NCBI RefSeq assembly: GCF_030272615.1
Contig: NC_081415.1
Coordinates: forward strand, 510,093,873-510,155,872
Direction of reading: 5' to 3'
DNA from: Cryptomeria japonica
Taxonomy: Eukaryota > Streptophyta > Pinopsida > Cupressales > Cupressaceae
Length of the DNA: 62,000 nucleotides
Part shown: positions 25,375-37,370 of the stretch, piece by piece
Layout of the letters: each line of letters starts with the position of its first letter
Numbering within the stretch: the stretch's first letter is position 1
Translations under genes and position numbers: made by a program
Notes under the pieces: model-generated
Seen by the model: the letters and a program-made list of their open reading frames with translations, nothing else
Databases searched by the model: none
Told to the model about the DNA's origin: nothing

Positions 25375-28300
25375 TCAACTATCATTATTGTGTGGTCCTT
25401 CTTTCCTTGTGAATCTATCCTTTCTTAGGAGATCTTTAATACTAAAATTGATATTACCTTCCCCATGCCAAATGGTTTGAGCTTCAGAATTAATGCCTAG
25501 GTTTTCCAAGCCATCCGCAACCAAATTTTTTTCTCTAAAGGCTTGTTCAATTATTATAACTTTAAAGCTAGCAATAATTTCTCTAGCTTTAAAAATTGTG
25601 TTTTCTATAGACCATGATGGCTCGGTTTCCTCCTTCAAGCACTTGATAATATTTGGTGAGTCTCCCTCCAGCCATAAGTTGTCATGATTTAGGTTCTTAG
25701 CAATAATCAAAGTATTCAGAGTTGTTGAAGCTTCTGCATAATGACTGGTTTGACTACCCAGAGGACCAGCGGCCGCCACTAAGAAACTTCCAACAAAATT
25801 CCTGACAATGCCCCCATAACCAGCTTTACTCGAATTCCCCTTTGATGCCCCATCAAAGTTGGCCTTTATCCATCCCTGAAGTGGAAAACACCATGCCAGA
25901 CCTTCCCTCCCCTTCTCCTTACTAGATTTGGTGATAGAAAGATTCCATCTATCATTAAAGTCTTCTTTAGCTATTAAACCATGATCAATACCATTGAGAC
26001 ATTCGAATATACCTCTATATATTTTATCCACCACAACTTCAGGGTTAGCACTTTTATCCCTAAAGATCCTATTATTGCGCTCCTTCCAAATGTTCCAGAT
26101 AACATTAGGGAAAGTAAGTTTCCAAAGCTCCACAATCTTAGGGTTGGAATTAGGATAGTACCATTGTTGCCAGGACTCTCCTACAGAGTTCAAGAAAACC
26201 CAGCTCAACTTCCACCTACTAAAAATAATTTTCCAAATTTCCTAGCTGAAAGTGCACTAGTGGAGAATGTGGCAAGCAGACTCTTCTTCCCTGCAACAAA
26301 GAGAACACCTGTTAGGAAAAACAAATCCCCTCTTTTGAATGTTGTCCAAAGTTGGTACCTTATTTTGGATAAATATCCAAAAAAAGATATTAACTTTAGG
26401 AATTAATTTCTTATTCCAGACTTTAGCCCAAATAGGAATCTCTTCCATAACTTTGTTGTGGATAGCCACAACTGACGACACAAAGTAATTCCCATCTGAG
26501 GTCTCCCTCCAAATAAAACTATCCTCTTTGTTGTCCCTCAAAATTTGAGAAGAAAGCAAAATCTCAAGAAACTTTAAACCTGGACAATGTTGGCTAAACT
26601 CAATCCAATTCCCATTTCTCCAGTAGTCTCTAACCAAACCCCCATGCCTGTTTTTGAACCAATCTTTCCAATCATTAAGGATTGGAATTTCCTCCAAAGG
26701 TTTATCCATAAGCCATCTATCTTCCCAAAATCTTATACTTCTTCCATTCTCCAATTTCCACATTCTTCCAGCAGCAGCCCAACTTTTAGCCGATTGAACT
26801 GCATTCCAAATTGTAGAACCTTCAACCGTAAAAGATTTATCCAGAAATTCTTCCTCAGAAGGTTGCATGTGAAGATATTTCTTTTTCTAGATTAAATTCC
26901 ACTCTCTTTCCTCCCCTTTCATTCTCCAGATTTGTTTTTCTAATAAGGCATTATTCATAGAGTTAATATTCCTTAAACCCAACCCCCTAGAGGCCTTGGA
27001 GGAACAGATTTTGTTCCAAGCAATAAGGGGAATTCTATTCTTGTCTTCCACTCCCGACCAAAGAAATTTTTTTTGGATTCTTTCAATTGCCTCCACAAAC
27101 TTTCTAGGGATTTTAAACAAACTAAGAGCATAAATAGGCAAGTTTTGAAGAGTAGCTTTAAGCAACGTCACCTTGCCAGCTTGACTAAGGATAGCCCCTT
27201 TCCAACCTGTCAGTTTAGAGTTGAATTTGTCAACCAACTTAATCCAAAAATTATCCATAGGCATAAAACAAAGGGGAAGCCCCAAGTAAGTAGAGGGAAA
27301 CTTAGCAATTTTACATCCAAGAATTATTTCAATCCTTAATTGTCTTTGAACAAGGGTTTTGATGAAGAACAGAGAGCTCTTATCCCAATTAATTTTTTGG
27401 CCAAAAATGGATTCATGAATATCCATAACATTCTTCATATTTCTTGCTTCCCTAATAGTAGCTTCCCCCATAGTAATCGAATCATCAACAAATTGTTCAT
27501 CAGTACAAGTAATATTGGATGAAGAAGGTTTCAGACCTTTGAGATTACCTTCTTCCACATTTTTAAAAATAAATCTGCCCAAGCTTTCAGCTAAAATAGT
27601 AAACAAGATTGGGGAGATGGGATCCCCCTGTCTTAGACCTCTAGTGCTTTTGAAGAAACTGGAAGGAGATCCATTGACAATAATAGAAGATAAGGAAGTT
27701 TCCATCAATTGAGAGTAGAGATGAATAACTTTTTCTCCAAAAGGCTTTCATAATCCTGAAAAGGAAATGCCAGTTCACTCTATCATAGGCTTTAGACATA
27801 TCTAACTTAAGAAAAAAGCCCTGATTTTTAGCAGCCATTAGAGAATGAATATTTTCATGAACTGAAATAATGGAATCTAGAATCTATCTACCAGGGACAA
27901 AACCATTTTGCTGAGCAGAAATAATTCTGGGAAGAATATCCAGCAATCTAGAAGTGAGAACCTTAGACAAAATCTTGTAAACAGAGTTACAAAGACTAAT
28001 AGGTCTAAACTTATTGAGAGAGTCAGCTCCTGAAATCTTTGGAATAAGAACTATGAAGGTCGCATTCAATTCTTTTAGAAGCCTTCTTGAACCAAAGAAT
28101 TTTTTAACTCCTTTACGGATATCAGTCTCCACATTGTGCCAAAGGGAATGGAAAAAGAACATTGGAAAACCATCTGGACCAAGAGACTTATCTCCCTGAA
28201 AAGAAAACACCACCTTTTTGATTTCCTGACTAGAAGGTATCTGGGAGATATATTTGTTGTCTTCCTCAGTCAAGGTAGAAGGGATAGCCTGCAAAAGGAG

Positions 28301-29554
28301 GTTTTGATTATTAACGTCAAGATCATCCACTTCTCCCAGAAGGTTGCTAAAATAATCCAGAGCTTCCTTTCCTATGTCATTATCATCTGTCAAAATCCCC
28401 CTATTACAGGATAACCTGGAAATCCTGTTAACTACCCTGTGCTTAAGTGCAGTTAAGTGAAAAAACTGGGTATTTTTATCACCTTCCTTCAAATACAAGG
28501 CTCTAGATCTTTGTCTCCATAATGTCTCTTCGTTAGAAATAATAGTGTGGTATTTAGACAACAAACCATTCTCAACAGATCTCAAATCTTCTGAAAGCCC
28601 ATCCTCTTGGATTTTATCTTGGACTTCTTTTATTTTAGTCTTAATTTGGCCTTTACTTTTGAAGATATCCCCAAATGTCTCTTTGTTCCAAATTTTGATT
28701 TTGGCCTTTATAATATTGACCTTTTTGGTTATTCTAAATAAATTTGTTCCCTCAACCTCAGATCTCCACCAATCAGCAACACAAACTTCCAGAGACAGAT
28801 AGGATAACCATGCTTTTTCAAATCTAAAAAGGAAATTTCTCTTAGCAGAAAAGGAATTGGCAGTAAAAGAAATAGGGAAACGATCGGATCCAATCTTAAT
28901 AATAGAAGCCAAAGAGCAACTATACTTAGATAACCACTTAGGAGAGATCAAGGTTCTATCTAATCTTACTTGAATAAGATTAGCTCCAGTTCTTTTATTA
29001 GTCCAGGTATAGTTGATCCCTTGGAGATCCACATCCATAAGAGCTTGATCATTGATAAAATCCATAAGATCTTGTTTACCATCAAGCTGCAAAGGGTGGC
29101 CTCCCATCTTCTCATCCTCTTTAAGCGGAGTATTAAAATCTCCCATTATTATCCAGCTTTCATCAGTAAAATTTAATCTGTCTTCAGCAAGGCTTCTCCA
29201 ATATTTAAATCTTCCAACTTTGGTATTAGGCGCATAGACATTAGTGATAACCCAAACAAAGTTATCCTTAATATGCTCGAGCAGCACAGAAGTCCTATTG
29301 ATTTCTAAGATGATTTTCTTACCTTTAATAGTTTTTTGGTTCCAAAAAATCATTGTTCCTCCGGAGGCACCCTCCGAACTAGTTCCTATAACTCCATTAT
29401 TTTTAAATATGTTGATCCTTTCCACTTTATCCTTACACATCTTAGTTTCTTGAACAAGGACCACATCCAGTTTATGATCTCTTATAATATTGTGTAACAC
29501 ATCCTACTTATGAGGGGCATTCAACCCTCTTATATTCCAAGAAATTATCTTCAT
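25375..29554 (-). pseudogene. LINE ORF2: endonuclease, reverse transcriptase, RNase H
   Basis: The ATG at 29554 overlaps the ORF1 stop as ATGA and starts an APE-type endonuclease (KIISWNIRGLN, then VLVQETK, MGDFNTP). Next comes reverse transcriptase (FRPISLCNSVYKILSK, LRQGDPISPILF and a QFVDDS catalytic box with Val for the usual Ala). Then a zf-RVT region (CSLCCREEE) and an RNase H with catalytic D, E, D, D in NFDGAS, HYAEAS, LEGDS and the final ADGL. Stops are all TAG: 29504, 27884, 26887 and two between 26209 and 26259. One base is extra in a TTTT run near 27740. It is about 1,393 codons, normal for plant L1 with an RNase H. It acts by nicking target DNA and priming cDNA synthesis from the nick. 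Confidence 0.92.
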
Positions 29555-31134
29555 ACTTTAACTAGAGATAGAGTTGACTCGATGGAGCTATGTGTTCCAT
29601 CAGCATAGTTCTTCCAACTTTCCTCTTCCCTTTGATTTTTTAGAGGTGGTCTCCCCTGTTTTTTGTTGTGGCTTCCAACATCTGAATTTTTCTTATTCTT
29701 GCTTCTAGTTGAGATACCTCCATTGGGTCCTTCCTTCTTTGATTTTCCCTCTTTAGTACTGAGAATCCTAAGATTTCCCTCTAGGGCCACCATTTCCACA
29801 CTATTAGATGGGGTTTTACATTGAAGTGGCTTAGGGCTTCCATTGGTTAATAACAAAAAAAGGCTCAAAATTAGAGATGTTGTAGTCTTGCGCTTCATTG
29901 AAGTCTTCCCCGTTTGCTTTTGTATAAGATGAAGCAGAAGCATCATCATTGGAACTCTCCTCTACTTTATCCTGACTGATAGGCCCTCCCTTCTGGTCCT
30001 TTGGATCATGTTTATGCACTTTTGCCTCTATCCTTTGCTCTTCTTCTTTGGTACTTTCTATTTGATTATTAGAGCAGGCACAAACAGGTTTTTCATTATT
30101 ACTATTCGCATCCTTCTTCTCCTCATTTTCCAGCTCAATCACTTCCTTATCAGGAACACACTCTACTAGTCGGTCTTCTCTCTTATCTTTCCTTTGCCAT
30201 TTCTGCTTCAAACTGCTATCACCCTTGCTATTCGTACTCTTCTTAAGCGGACAAGATTTTTCCCAATGACTCGACTTTTTGCAATGAAAATAAGCAAACG
30301 GGAGCGATTCATATTCAATCACTTGGGTCCATTTCCCCGATTTAGATATAATCTCAATAGATTGGGGCATATCTGTCATTTGATTGACATTAACACAGAT
30401 ACAAGCAAAAAACAACCTTGATTTAGTAGCAGTCATTTGATCGATCGAGAGACATTCTCCAAAATAACTCGCTATCCCCTTGAAGACTTCCTCATTCTAG
30501 AACTCCAATGGGAGGCCTGGGAGACGCATCCACACAAGCACCGACACAAAAAAGGACTCGTCGAGAGAAAGGTTTGGAGCCCATTTCTATAAAGACAAAG
30601 TTGACTTTCCGAACATCCATGGTCCTTCACATAGAGATTTATTCATATCTTCTTCAAAATTAAAAGAAAAGTAAAAAAAACCCTAAGCAAAGCCGCCATA
30701 TCCACTTGACCCTTGAGAACCCATTTCCTCCTTATAAAATTCCTAACAACATCAATGTTAGGCCTAAAACCAGCAAACCTTCCAACTAAGGTCATAGCTA
30801 ATCTAGAGACAATAAGATCAACCAGCTTATCTGGAACAAAAATAGCGACAACCCCTGTCGCAGGATCGAATACATTTTTAACTTCTGGTAGCCCTGATTT
30901 TACCAGCGGCTTCACTCCAAAAAGCGAAGACCATTTTTTTTCCTTACCTCTATCATGTGGGTCCCCGATTTTGGAATCTTTATCTTCCACCGATTTGACA
31001 ATTTCCTTGTCCCCTTCAGTACCCTGAGATGCCTGGAAACCAACCTGATTACCAGTTCCACCCACAGAAAAATTGTCATTCCCAGATTTGAAATTTGAAA
31101 TTCCTACTCGTTGCTCTCCTTGCCGCTCCGCCAT
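29551..31134 (-). pseudogene. LINE ORF1: DUF4283-like RNA-binding protein
   Basis: About 527 codons from ATG 31134 (MAERQGEQRVG). The N-terminal region is variable. A DUF4283-like core follows (LVGRFAGFRPNIDVVRNFI ... GPWMFGK ... LPGLPLEF). Then comes a zinc knuckle whose first cysteine is Tyr (Y-F-H-C-x4-H-x4-C, near 30270), and a long charged tail rich in Glu, Lys and Ser. Two one-base shifts lie in A8 (30673-30680) and A7 (29855-29861) runs. TAG stops sit near 30585 and 30495. Such ORF1 proteins are thought to coat the element RNA and form the RNP with ORF2. The last codons overlap the ORF2 start (ATGA). Confidence 0.88.
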
Positions 31135-31152
31135 TCAAAGATGAACCAATAG

Positions 31153-31168
31153 TAAGGCAGTCATATTT
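31153..31168. repeat. LINE target-site duplication, right copy
   Basis: TAAGGCAGTCATATTT matches 23394-23410 with small differences. The chromovirus LTR continues directly from it (TTATCCTTGTGG). Confidence 0.75.
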
Positions 31169-32685
31169 TATCCTTGTGGTCTTCACACTTTTTTCATATT
31201 GTCTTCTAATCAATTTAGACACCTAAACTCTCGAGGAGTGCTCCCAATCTAGATGTGCTCTCTGGTTGCTCAAGCATGGTTGAGATCCACAAGGGTAAAT
31301 CCAACCTTACACTCTAAAACTCCTAACAAGTACTTGAAAAGGTTGAATAAGGTATTTGGGATGTTTTTCAAGATCAATCAACTAGTTTTGAGTGAGGATT
31401 TCATCCTTTTCCCCATTGCTCCTTCCTTTTCCTATTTTCTAGGCCTAGTAGCCATAGAGCCCCAATTAGCCCTACCTAATTAATTTTTGTGGATTTTCTC
31501 CCAATTTCTCCAAAGACCCACATAAAATCTTTATTGATCAGGATACCCTTTTGGAAGTACCTTCCAACTTCTAGATTTAGGAATCTCAGTCTGACCGTAC
31601 AGGTACGGAACCCAAGAAATGCTTGTTTTAGGTGGTTTTGAGCTTGTTTTGGTCTTTTTCCAAGGGTTAGGTGTCTTCCTTGATCTTCCACACCTCCAAA
31701 TTCACACATATTTTCTGCCACACATCATTTTTTCATCCCAAACACTCTTCAACTCCAATCCTGCTCATTCCTGCAAATACTTGCATAATCTCATTCATTT
31801 CCTAATCAGGCTATGACTAAGCTCGCCTAGGAAATGATGTTAATTGGCTTTTCAATGACCTAAAAAAGAAAATAAAAGCTATTTACATTGTATAAAGGTT
31901 CCATGGATCGATTCCCAAGGGTTATTAAGGAGAACTCAAAGGACTTCAAACTGGAACCATGTCTGGGCCTCTCAAACCCTTACTCAGGCCGAGAGCTTAC
32001 AAAATTGGAAACTCAATTCAAACCTGCAAACAAACTAATAAAATTTCTTCCTGAGCACTACAAGAACATGTACAAATCAAAAAACAAAGTACAGTAATGC
32101 AATCAATCCATTTAGTGTGGATTGCTGCTCTAATTCTTGAAAAGTTGCAATGTAAAACTTCAAAAAATGATCATAAAATGTATTCCAATCAACTCCAGGC
32201 ATTAAAAAACCTTTTTACATCCATTATTAGGGCTTTTATATGTCATTTTTATCCTAACTAACTCTCCATCGGTTCCCTAACCAACCTTTTGCTCAAAAAA
32301 TTTAAAAAGTTGCTCAATGTTGCAAAAAGTTGTCAAACAACTTTGACAACTTTTGCCAAAAAGTGTATTTTTGCCTTAGATGCTTAATTATCTCCTCCAA
32401 ACCATCTAAGATGACTAAAAACCATTACATTGACATGTCCCAATTCCAAGCATGGCTATTCAAGTCATTTTCCATCAAAATGCAAGACTTTTCCATTTTA
32501 GGCTTATAAGGGCTTATAAGCCAAATTTGAGCAAATGGACTGTCCTAAGGACTTTCAACCTACCAAAGCATTACAAAAAAATATTAAGACCTAAGAGAAG
32601 ACTCTTATTCACCACTCAAAACCAACCTATGAACAAACACACCAAAATGAATAAACTGGACTCAAAACTAGGTGCTCCTGCACCA
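31153..32685 (-). repeat. Chromovirus 3' LTR, main fragment
   Basis: It matches 37421-38911 from the target site of the LINE to CTCCTGCACCA at the inner end. On the coding strand the LTR begins TGGTGCAGGAGCACC. Indels of tens of bases near 32360-32460 distinguish it from the right copy. Confidence 0.92.
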
Positions 32686-32698
32686 TACTCCCCCACAG
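32686..32698 (-). other. Chromovirus polypurine tract
   Basis: CTGTGGGGGAGTA on the minus strand, directly upstream of the 3' LTR. It is the plus-strand primer by position. Confidence 0.8.
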
Positions 32699-32699
32699 A

Positions 32700-33935
32700 A
32701 AAGAAGTCAAGTGACTCCTTGAGGCAACAAAGAAAATGGAACTCCATGCTTAGAGAATTCTGCCTTAGGTATCTAAGTAGTCTCTCATGCTGGAAGGTTT
32801 TTCCACTTGACCAAGTGCTCCATGTAGGTGGCATGCCTTATTTTCTTCAAAATTCTAGAATCTAACACCTTCTCAACATGGGGAATGGGTGTAGCTGGTA
32901 AGGGCAGGTCTGAAAGTGCTTGAGAGACCTCTAAAACTCTACTATCTTCTACTAGAAGTGTTCCCTTATACTGCACCAAATCTGCCACATTTAAAATGGG
33001 TGACAAAGCCATATCACCGGGTAAGTCTACCTTGTATGCATTGTTGCCATACTTGGCCAAAACTTTGCAAGGACCTATCCTCCTCATTTGAAGCTTACTA
33101 GGGACACCTTTCTGAAGTCTTGCCTTGTTCAAATCAACCATCACCATATCACCAACAACAAATTGGATATCTTTCCTTTTTCTCATCCACCTTGTCTTTG
33201 ATCTTTTGAGTAGTGTCCAATAGGGTTGTCCTAACCTGCTCATGAACCGCTTGCATTGATTGGGCCATGTCCAAGACATGTCCATTTTGTTGTCCCAATA
33301 TTCCCCACATCTCTGAGCTCCAAAACTCCTCTAGGATGAATGCCATACACCACCTCAAAAGGGCTTTTACCGGTGGACCTATTCACACTATCATTGTAAG
33401 AAAATTTTGCTTGGTCGATGATCTGATCCCAAGCTTGACCATACTCTTGTGTTAGGCATCTAAGTAGATTCCCAAGTGTTCTATTGACCACCTCAGTTTG
33501 ACCATCCATTTGGGGATGATAGGCTAAACTAAAAGACAAATTAGTGCCTAATCTTTGCCACAAGGTCTTCCAAAAATGACCAATAAACTTTGCATGCCTA
33601 TCTGACACAATGTTGATAGGTAAACCATGAATCCTAATAACCTATTTGAAAAACAAGTGAACAATGTGGCTGGAATCATGAGTGACCTTGCATGGGATAA
33701 AATGAGCCATCTTACTAAACCTATCTACCATAACATAAATGCTATCAAAACCTGATTTGGTTTTTGTAAAACAAACCACAAAGTCCATACTTACACACTC
33801 CCATGGCTGGTTGGGAATAGGTAAAGGCTGATAAAGACCAGCATTGGAAGATGTTACCTTAGCTCTTTGGAAAACCACACATTGCTCCACATATCTTCTG
33901 ATATCTCTTTGCATTTTAGGCCAAAAGTAGAACCT
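32700..33935 (-). pseudogene. Chromovirus integrase and chromodomain
   Basis: The integrase finger reads VEQCVVFQRAK near 33880, so the second Cys of the CxxC pair is Phe. The D, D, E core is present: SMDFVV, SDRHAKF and GQTEVVNRT. The C-terminal domain (VGDMVMVDL, RIGPCKVLAKYG) leads into a chromodomain ending EKVLDSRILKKI...LVKWKNLPA. The next two Trp codons of the chromodomain are stops (TGA, TAG). A TAG also replaces a codon before VIRIHGLP near 33640. In chromoviruses this domain steers integration to marked heterochromatin. It is broken here by frameshifts near 33250 and by the stops. Confidence 0.9.
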
Positions 33936-35950
33936 CTAGACAAGTTCCAAAGTCTTGTTCAAACCAAACTGTCCACTCAAGCATCCATTATGCTTTTCTT
34001 GAATCAAGTTTTCCCTCATAGACCCCCTAGGCACACATAGTTGTCCTCCTTTGAACAAAAGGCAATCTTGAAAGGTGTAATTTGCATATTCACTATGAAA
34101 ATGGTTTCCAAACCCTTGGCAAACCTTGTAGGCAGCAGCAAAATCTTCATCTTCTTCATACAAATTCTTGAAGCTATGCACTCCAATACTTTTGAGTTGC
34201 ACTTCTTGCACTGTTAGTAACCTCCTACTCAATGCATCAACTACCTTGTTACATTTTCCTTTCTTGTGCTTGATGGTAAAGGTGTATGATTGCAAATACT
34301 CTACCCATTTAATATGCCTATGGTTTAACTTTTCTTGTGAATTAAGAAAGCTAAGAGCTTGATTATCAGTGTAAACAACAAATTCCTTAGGTAGCAAACA
34401 ATGCCTCCATTTCCTAAGTGATTGGACAAGTGTATACAATTCCAAATAATAGGAGGAATACCTTTTCTTTGCATCATTGATTTTCTCACTGAAGAAGGCA
34501 ACCAGTCTATTGTCTTGACTCAAAACTGCTCCAACCGCTATGTTGCTTGCATCACATTCAATTGTGAAGAGTTTGTCAAAGCTTGGTAGGATAAGTACCA
34601 GTTGAGTAGCCACCTTTGTCTTCAGGAGATCAAAGCCTCTTTGTGCTTCCTTTGTCCATACAAACTTGGTTCTCACACCTCCCTTGATTGTCTCAAGCAT
34701 GGGTGCACATATTTCACTAAGCCCTCTGATGAACTTTGTATAAAATTGAGCCAAGCCATAGAAACTTCTCACTTCACTTGATGTCCTAGGTGTGGGCCAA
34801 CTAATTATGGCTTCCACCTTAGAGGAATCCATCTTCAAATCACCTCTTGAGACTACAAACCCAAGACACACCAATTCCTATTTCATAAACTCACATTTCT
34901 CCAAATTAATGGTTAGTTGTTCATCACAAAGTTTACTCAAGACAATTTCTCTATGCTTAAGATGCTCATCCTTAAACTTGCTAAAAATTAAGATGTCATC
35001 TAAGTAAACAACACAAATTTACCAATCTAGTCCTTGAGTACTTCATTCACGAGTCTCGTGAATGTGCTAGGGGCATTTGTGAGTCCAAATGGAATAACAA
35101 GTCATTCATAGAGTCCTTTTGTAGTCTTGAAGGTTGTCTTCCATTCATCACCCTTCTTTATTCTAATTTGGTGGTAACCACTCTTGAGATCTATCTTGGT
35201 GAAGCATTCAGCACCCCCCAAACAATCCATCAAGTCTTCAATTCTTGGGATGGGAAATCTATATCTGATGGTAATCTGGTTTATGGCTCTAGAGTCGGTG
35301 CAAAGTCTCCAAGTACCTCCCTTCTTTAGGGCCAAAATGGTGGGTACTGCACATGGGCTGATGCTCTTCCAAATTAGACCATTATCTAGGAGTTCTTGTA
35401 TTTGTTTGGCTATCTCTTTGTTTTGATCCGGTGTCATTTTATAAGCTGCCTTATTGGGTAAAGAAGCTCCGGGTACAAAGTCAATTTGATGACTTATGGC
35501 ATGTTGAGGAGGCAATGTAGTTGGTGTTCCATCACTAATGATGTCCTCAAACTGATTTAGAACCTGCTGCACTTCTTTAGGTATGCTCACCTTCTTCTCC
35601 TTGTTGTCCTCTTTTGGCTTTACAACAATGGAAAACCCCACTCCTTCTCCCTCATTGAGTGTGTTGATGAACTCCTTCTCATCAACTAGCAGCACATTAG
35701 GACCTTTGGATATGCCCTCTACTTGGTCTCTTATGGACTATATTTTGTAGGTGGTTCCATCCTTTTGGAAAGTATAATCATTCTTCTCTCCATGATGTAT
35801 GGCCTTTTTGTCAAACTTCCATGGCCTACCTAGGAGTAGGTGGCAAGCATCCATGGACAATATATCACATAAGATTTTGTTTTTGTAACCTCCAATGGTG
35901 AACTCAACCCAAGTTTGTTCACTTACCAGAACATGTTACCCCTTGTTGAG
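33936..35950 (-). pseudogene. Chromovirus protease tail, reverse transcriptase and RNase H
   Basis: Minus-strand frames give the post-protease linker (LLLGRPW, LLVDEKEF), then reverse transcriptase (GTWRLCTDSRAINQITIRYR, FTKIDLKSGYHQIRI, and YLDDILIFSKF near 34985-35010 after a one-base shift), then RNase H (TIECDASNIAVGAVLSQ, VVYTDNQALSFL, VVDALSRR). Disruptions: TAG near 35740, TGA for the Trp before LVIPFGL near 35100, TAG near 35025, TAG near 34877, and TAG at about 33934. The catalytic residues are otherwise present. Confidence 0.92.
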
Positions 35951-35972
35951 CCATGTAACTCTATAGGGATCA

Positions 35973-37346
35973 CTATGTTGGCAAATTGAGCTTACTCACT
36001 GCTTCCTCTGACACTATGTTTTCTGTGGATCCTGAATCCACCACCACTCTACATACCTTTCCCATGATCTTACATTTTATTCTAAACAAGGCTCTCCTTT
36101 GGCTAGGTTCCTCCTTAATTGGTTCTTTGATCAAGACTCTCCTTATCATGAGGTTCTCTCCAACCTCTGAATCCAAGCTTACTTTTGATGCTTTCATGTT
36201 TGTTGCATCCTCTTGAGCATAATTTACTCTCCTCTCACTTCCTTGGGATGAAGAAGACTTCTCAGGGAACCTATAGGCCAGGTGTCCAAGTTGATGGAAG
36301 TTGTAGCACTCCATGGTGGTAAAATAGGACCCTCTTCCTGATCCACTAGACCTTCCTCTACTAGAGTTGCTAGATCCCCTCCCTCTAAAGCTGCTCTTTC
36401 TATTGGAATCCCCACTTTGCTCAACCAATTTGGATTCCCCTTGGGATCTTTGGTCTACACTTCTTCCACCAAAAATACCTCTCTGACCTCTACCATCTCT
36501 TCCACTACCTCTGCCTCTATTGCTTTGTTCTTGTTTCTTCTTGTTTTTTTCTTCCACTCTTAGCACCAACTGATAGCACTTGTGCACGGTGTTGGGGCAT
36601 AACAAGCTCAATTCCTCTTGGATATTCCATCTCAAGCCATTTAAGTATCTAGCTACCTTGATATTCTCATCCTCTACTACCTTGGATCTTACACACAACT
36701 TCTGGAATTCCTCGGTATAGATGCTCACACCGAAGTCTCTTTGCCTCAAATTTTGTCTCCTCTTGTGAAACTAGATCTCATAATCCTCAGGGATGTATGC
36801 CTCTTTCACCTTGGCTAACATGCCCTTCCACGTAGCTATGGGGTTCTTGCCCTCTTTTTGCCTCTCTTCTTGAATAAATTTCCATCAAGTCAATGCTACC
36901 CCTCTCGATCTAGACTTGGCCACCTTCACCTTTTGTGCCTCAATGATTCCATCACATTCAAAGTGATTCTCCAACCCCTCTATCCATTCCAAGACTACCT
37001 CAGGCTCCATTTTTCCACAAAAAAGTGGCACTCCTTATAGGGATTTTCCTCCTAAGGCTTTAATTTTTTTAAGTAAAGGTTCTTCAGGTAGAATAGTGTC
37101 TGGTTCAAGAGTTGCATCCTCTTCTACAACATCTTTTCCCTTCCCTTCATTGACCTTGATTGTCACTTTCTCAGTTTTATCTTCAACTGCATCTAGTTTG
37201 CTCTCCAGTTGTAATAATCTTTCTTCGAGGAGCCTATTTTCTTCTTCTAGGTCTTCTACCTTCTTTTCTAGCTCTGCATTGGTCACCATCCTTAAACTAT
37301 TCTCTCCTACTGATTCAGTGTCTGTCATATGCTGGCTTCTTCCCAA
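35973..37346 (-). pseudogene. Chromovirus gag and protease
   Basis: ATG 37346 lies just inside the primer site. The N-terminal 100 residues hold a leucine-zipper-like coiled coil (LEKKVEDLEEENRLLEERLL). A capsid region follows (EVVLEWIEGLENHFECD, TEEFQKLCVRSK), then an Arg/Gly/Ser-rich stretch. The zinc knuckle near 36260-36310 reads C-Y-N-F-H-Q-L-G-H-L-A-Y-R-F, so two of its three cysteines are Phe. The protease motif VVVDSGSTENIVS ends the segment. Stops: TAA near 37032, TGA near 36893 and TAG near 36774. Gag would form the particle and package RNA. Confidence 0.9.
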
Positions 37347-37355
37347 ATCTTGGAG

Positions 37356-37367
37356 GCTCTGATACCA
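37356..37367 (-). other. Chromovirus primer-binding site, tRNA-Met type
   Basis: TGGTATCAGAGC on the minus strand, three bases after the end of the 5' LTR. It is the common primer of plant chromoviruses. Confidence 0.9.
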
Positions 37368-37370
37368 CTA

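Larger units (their letters stand above)
23411..31152 (-). mobile_element. Plant L1-type LINE with three ORFs, inserted in the chromovirus LTR
   Basis: About 7.7 kb. The order on the minus strand is ORF1 (31134-29551), ORF2 (29554-25375) and ORF3 (25373-23605), then a 3' region of about 190 bp ending in a very short A run (TTTTT on the + strand near 23410). The right boundary is 18 bp upstream of the ORF1 ATG, so the 5' untranslated region is either very short or has been lost. The chromovirus LTR resumes exactly at the duplicated target on both sides. Confidence 0.9.
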
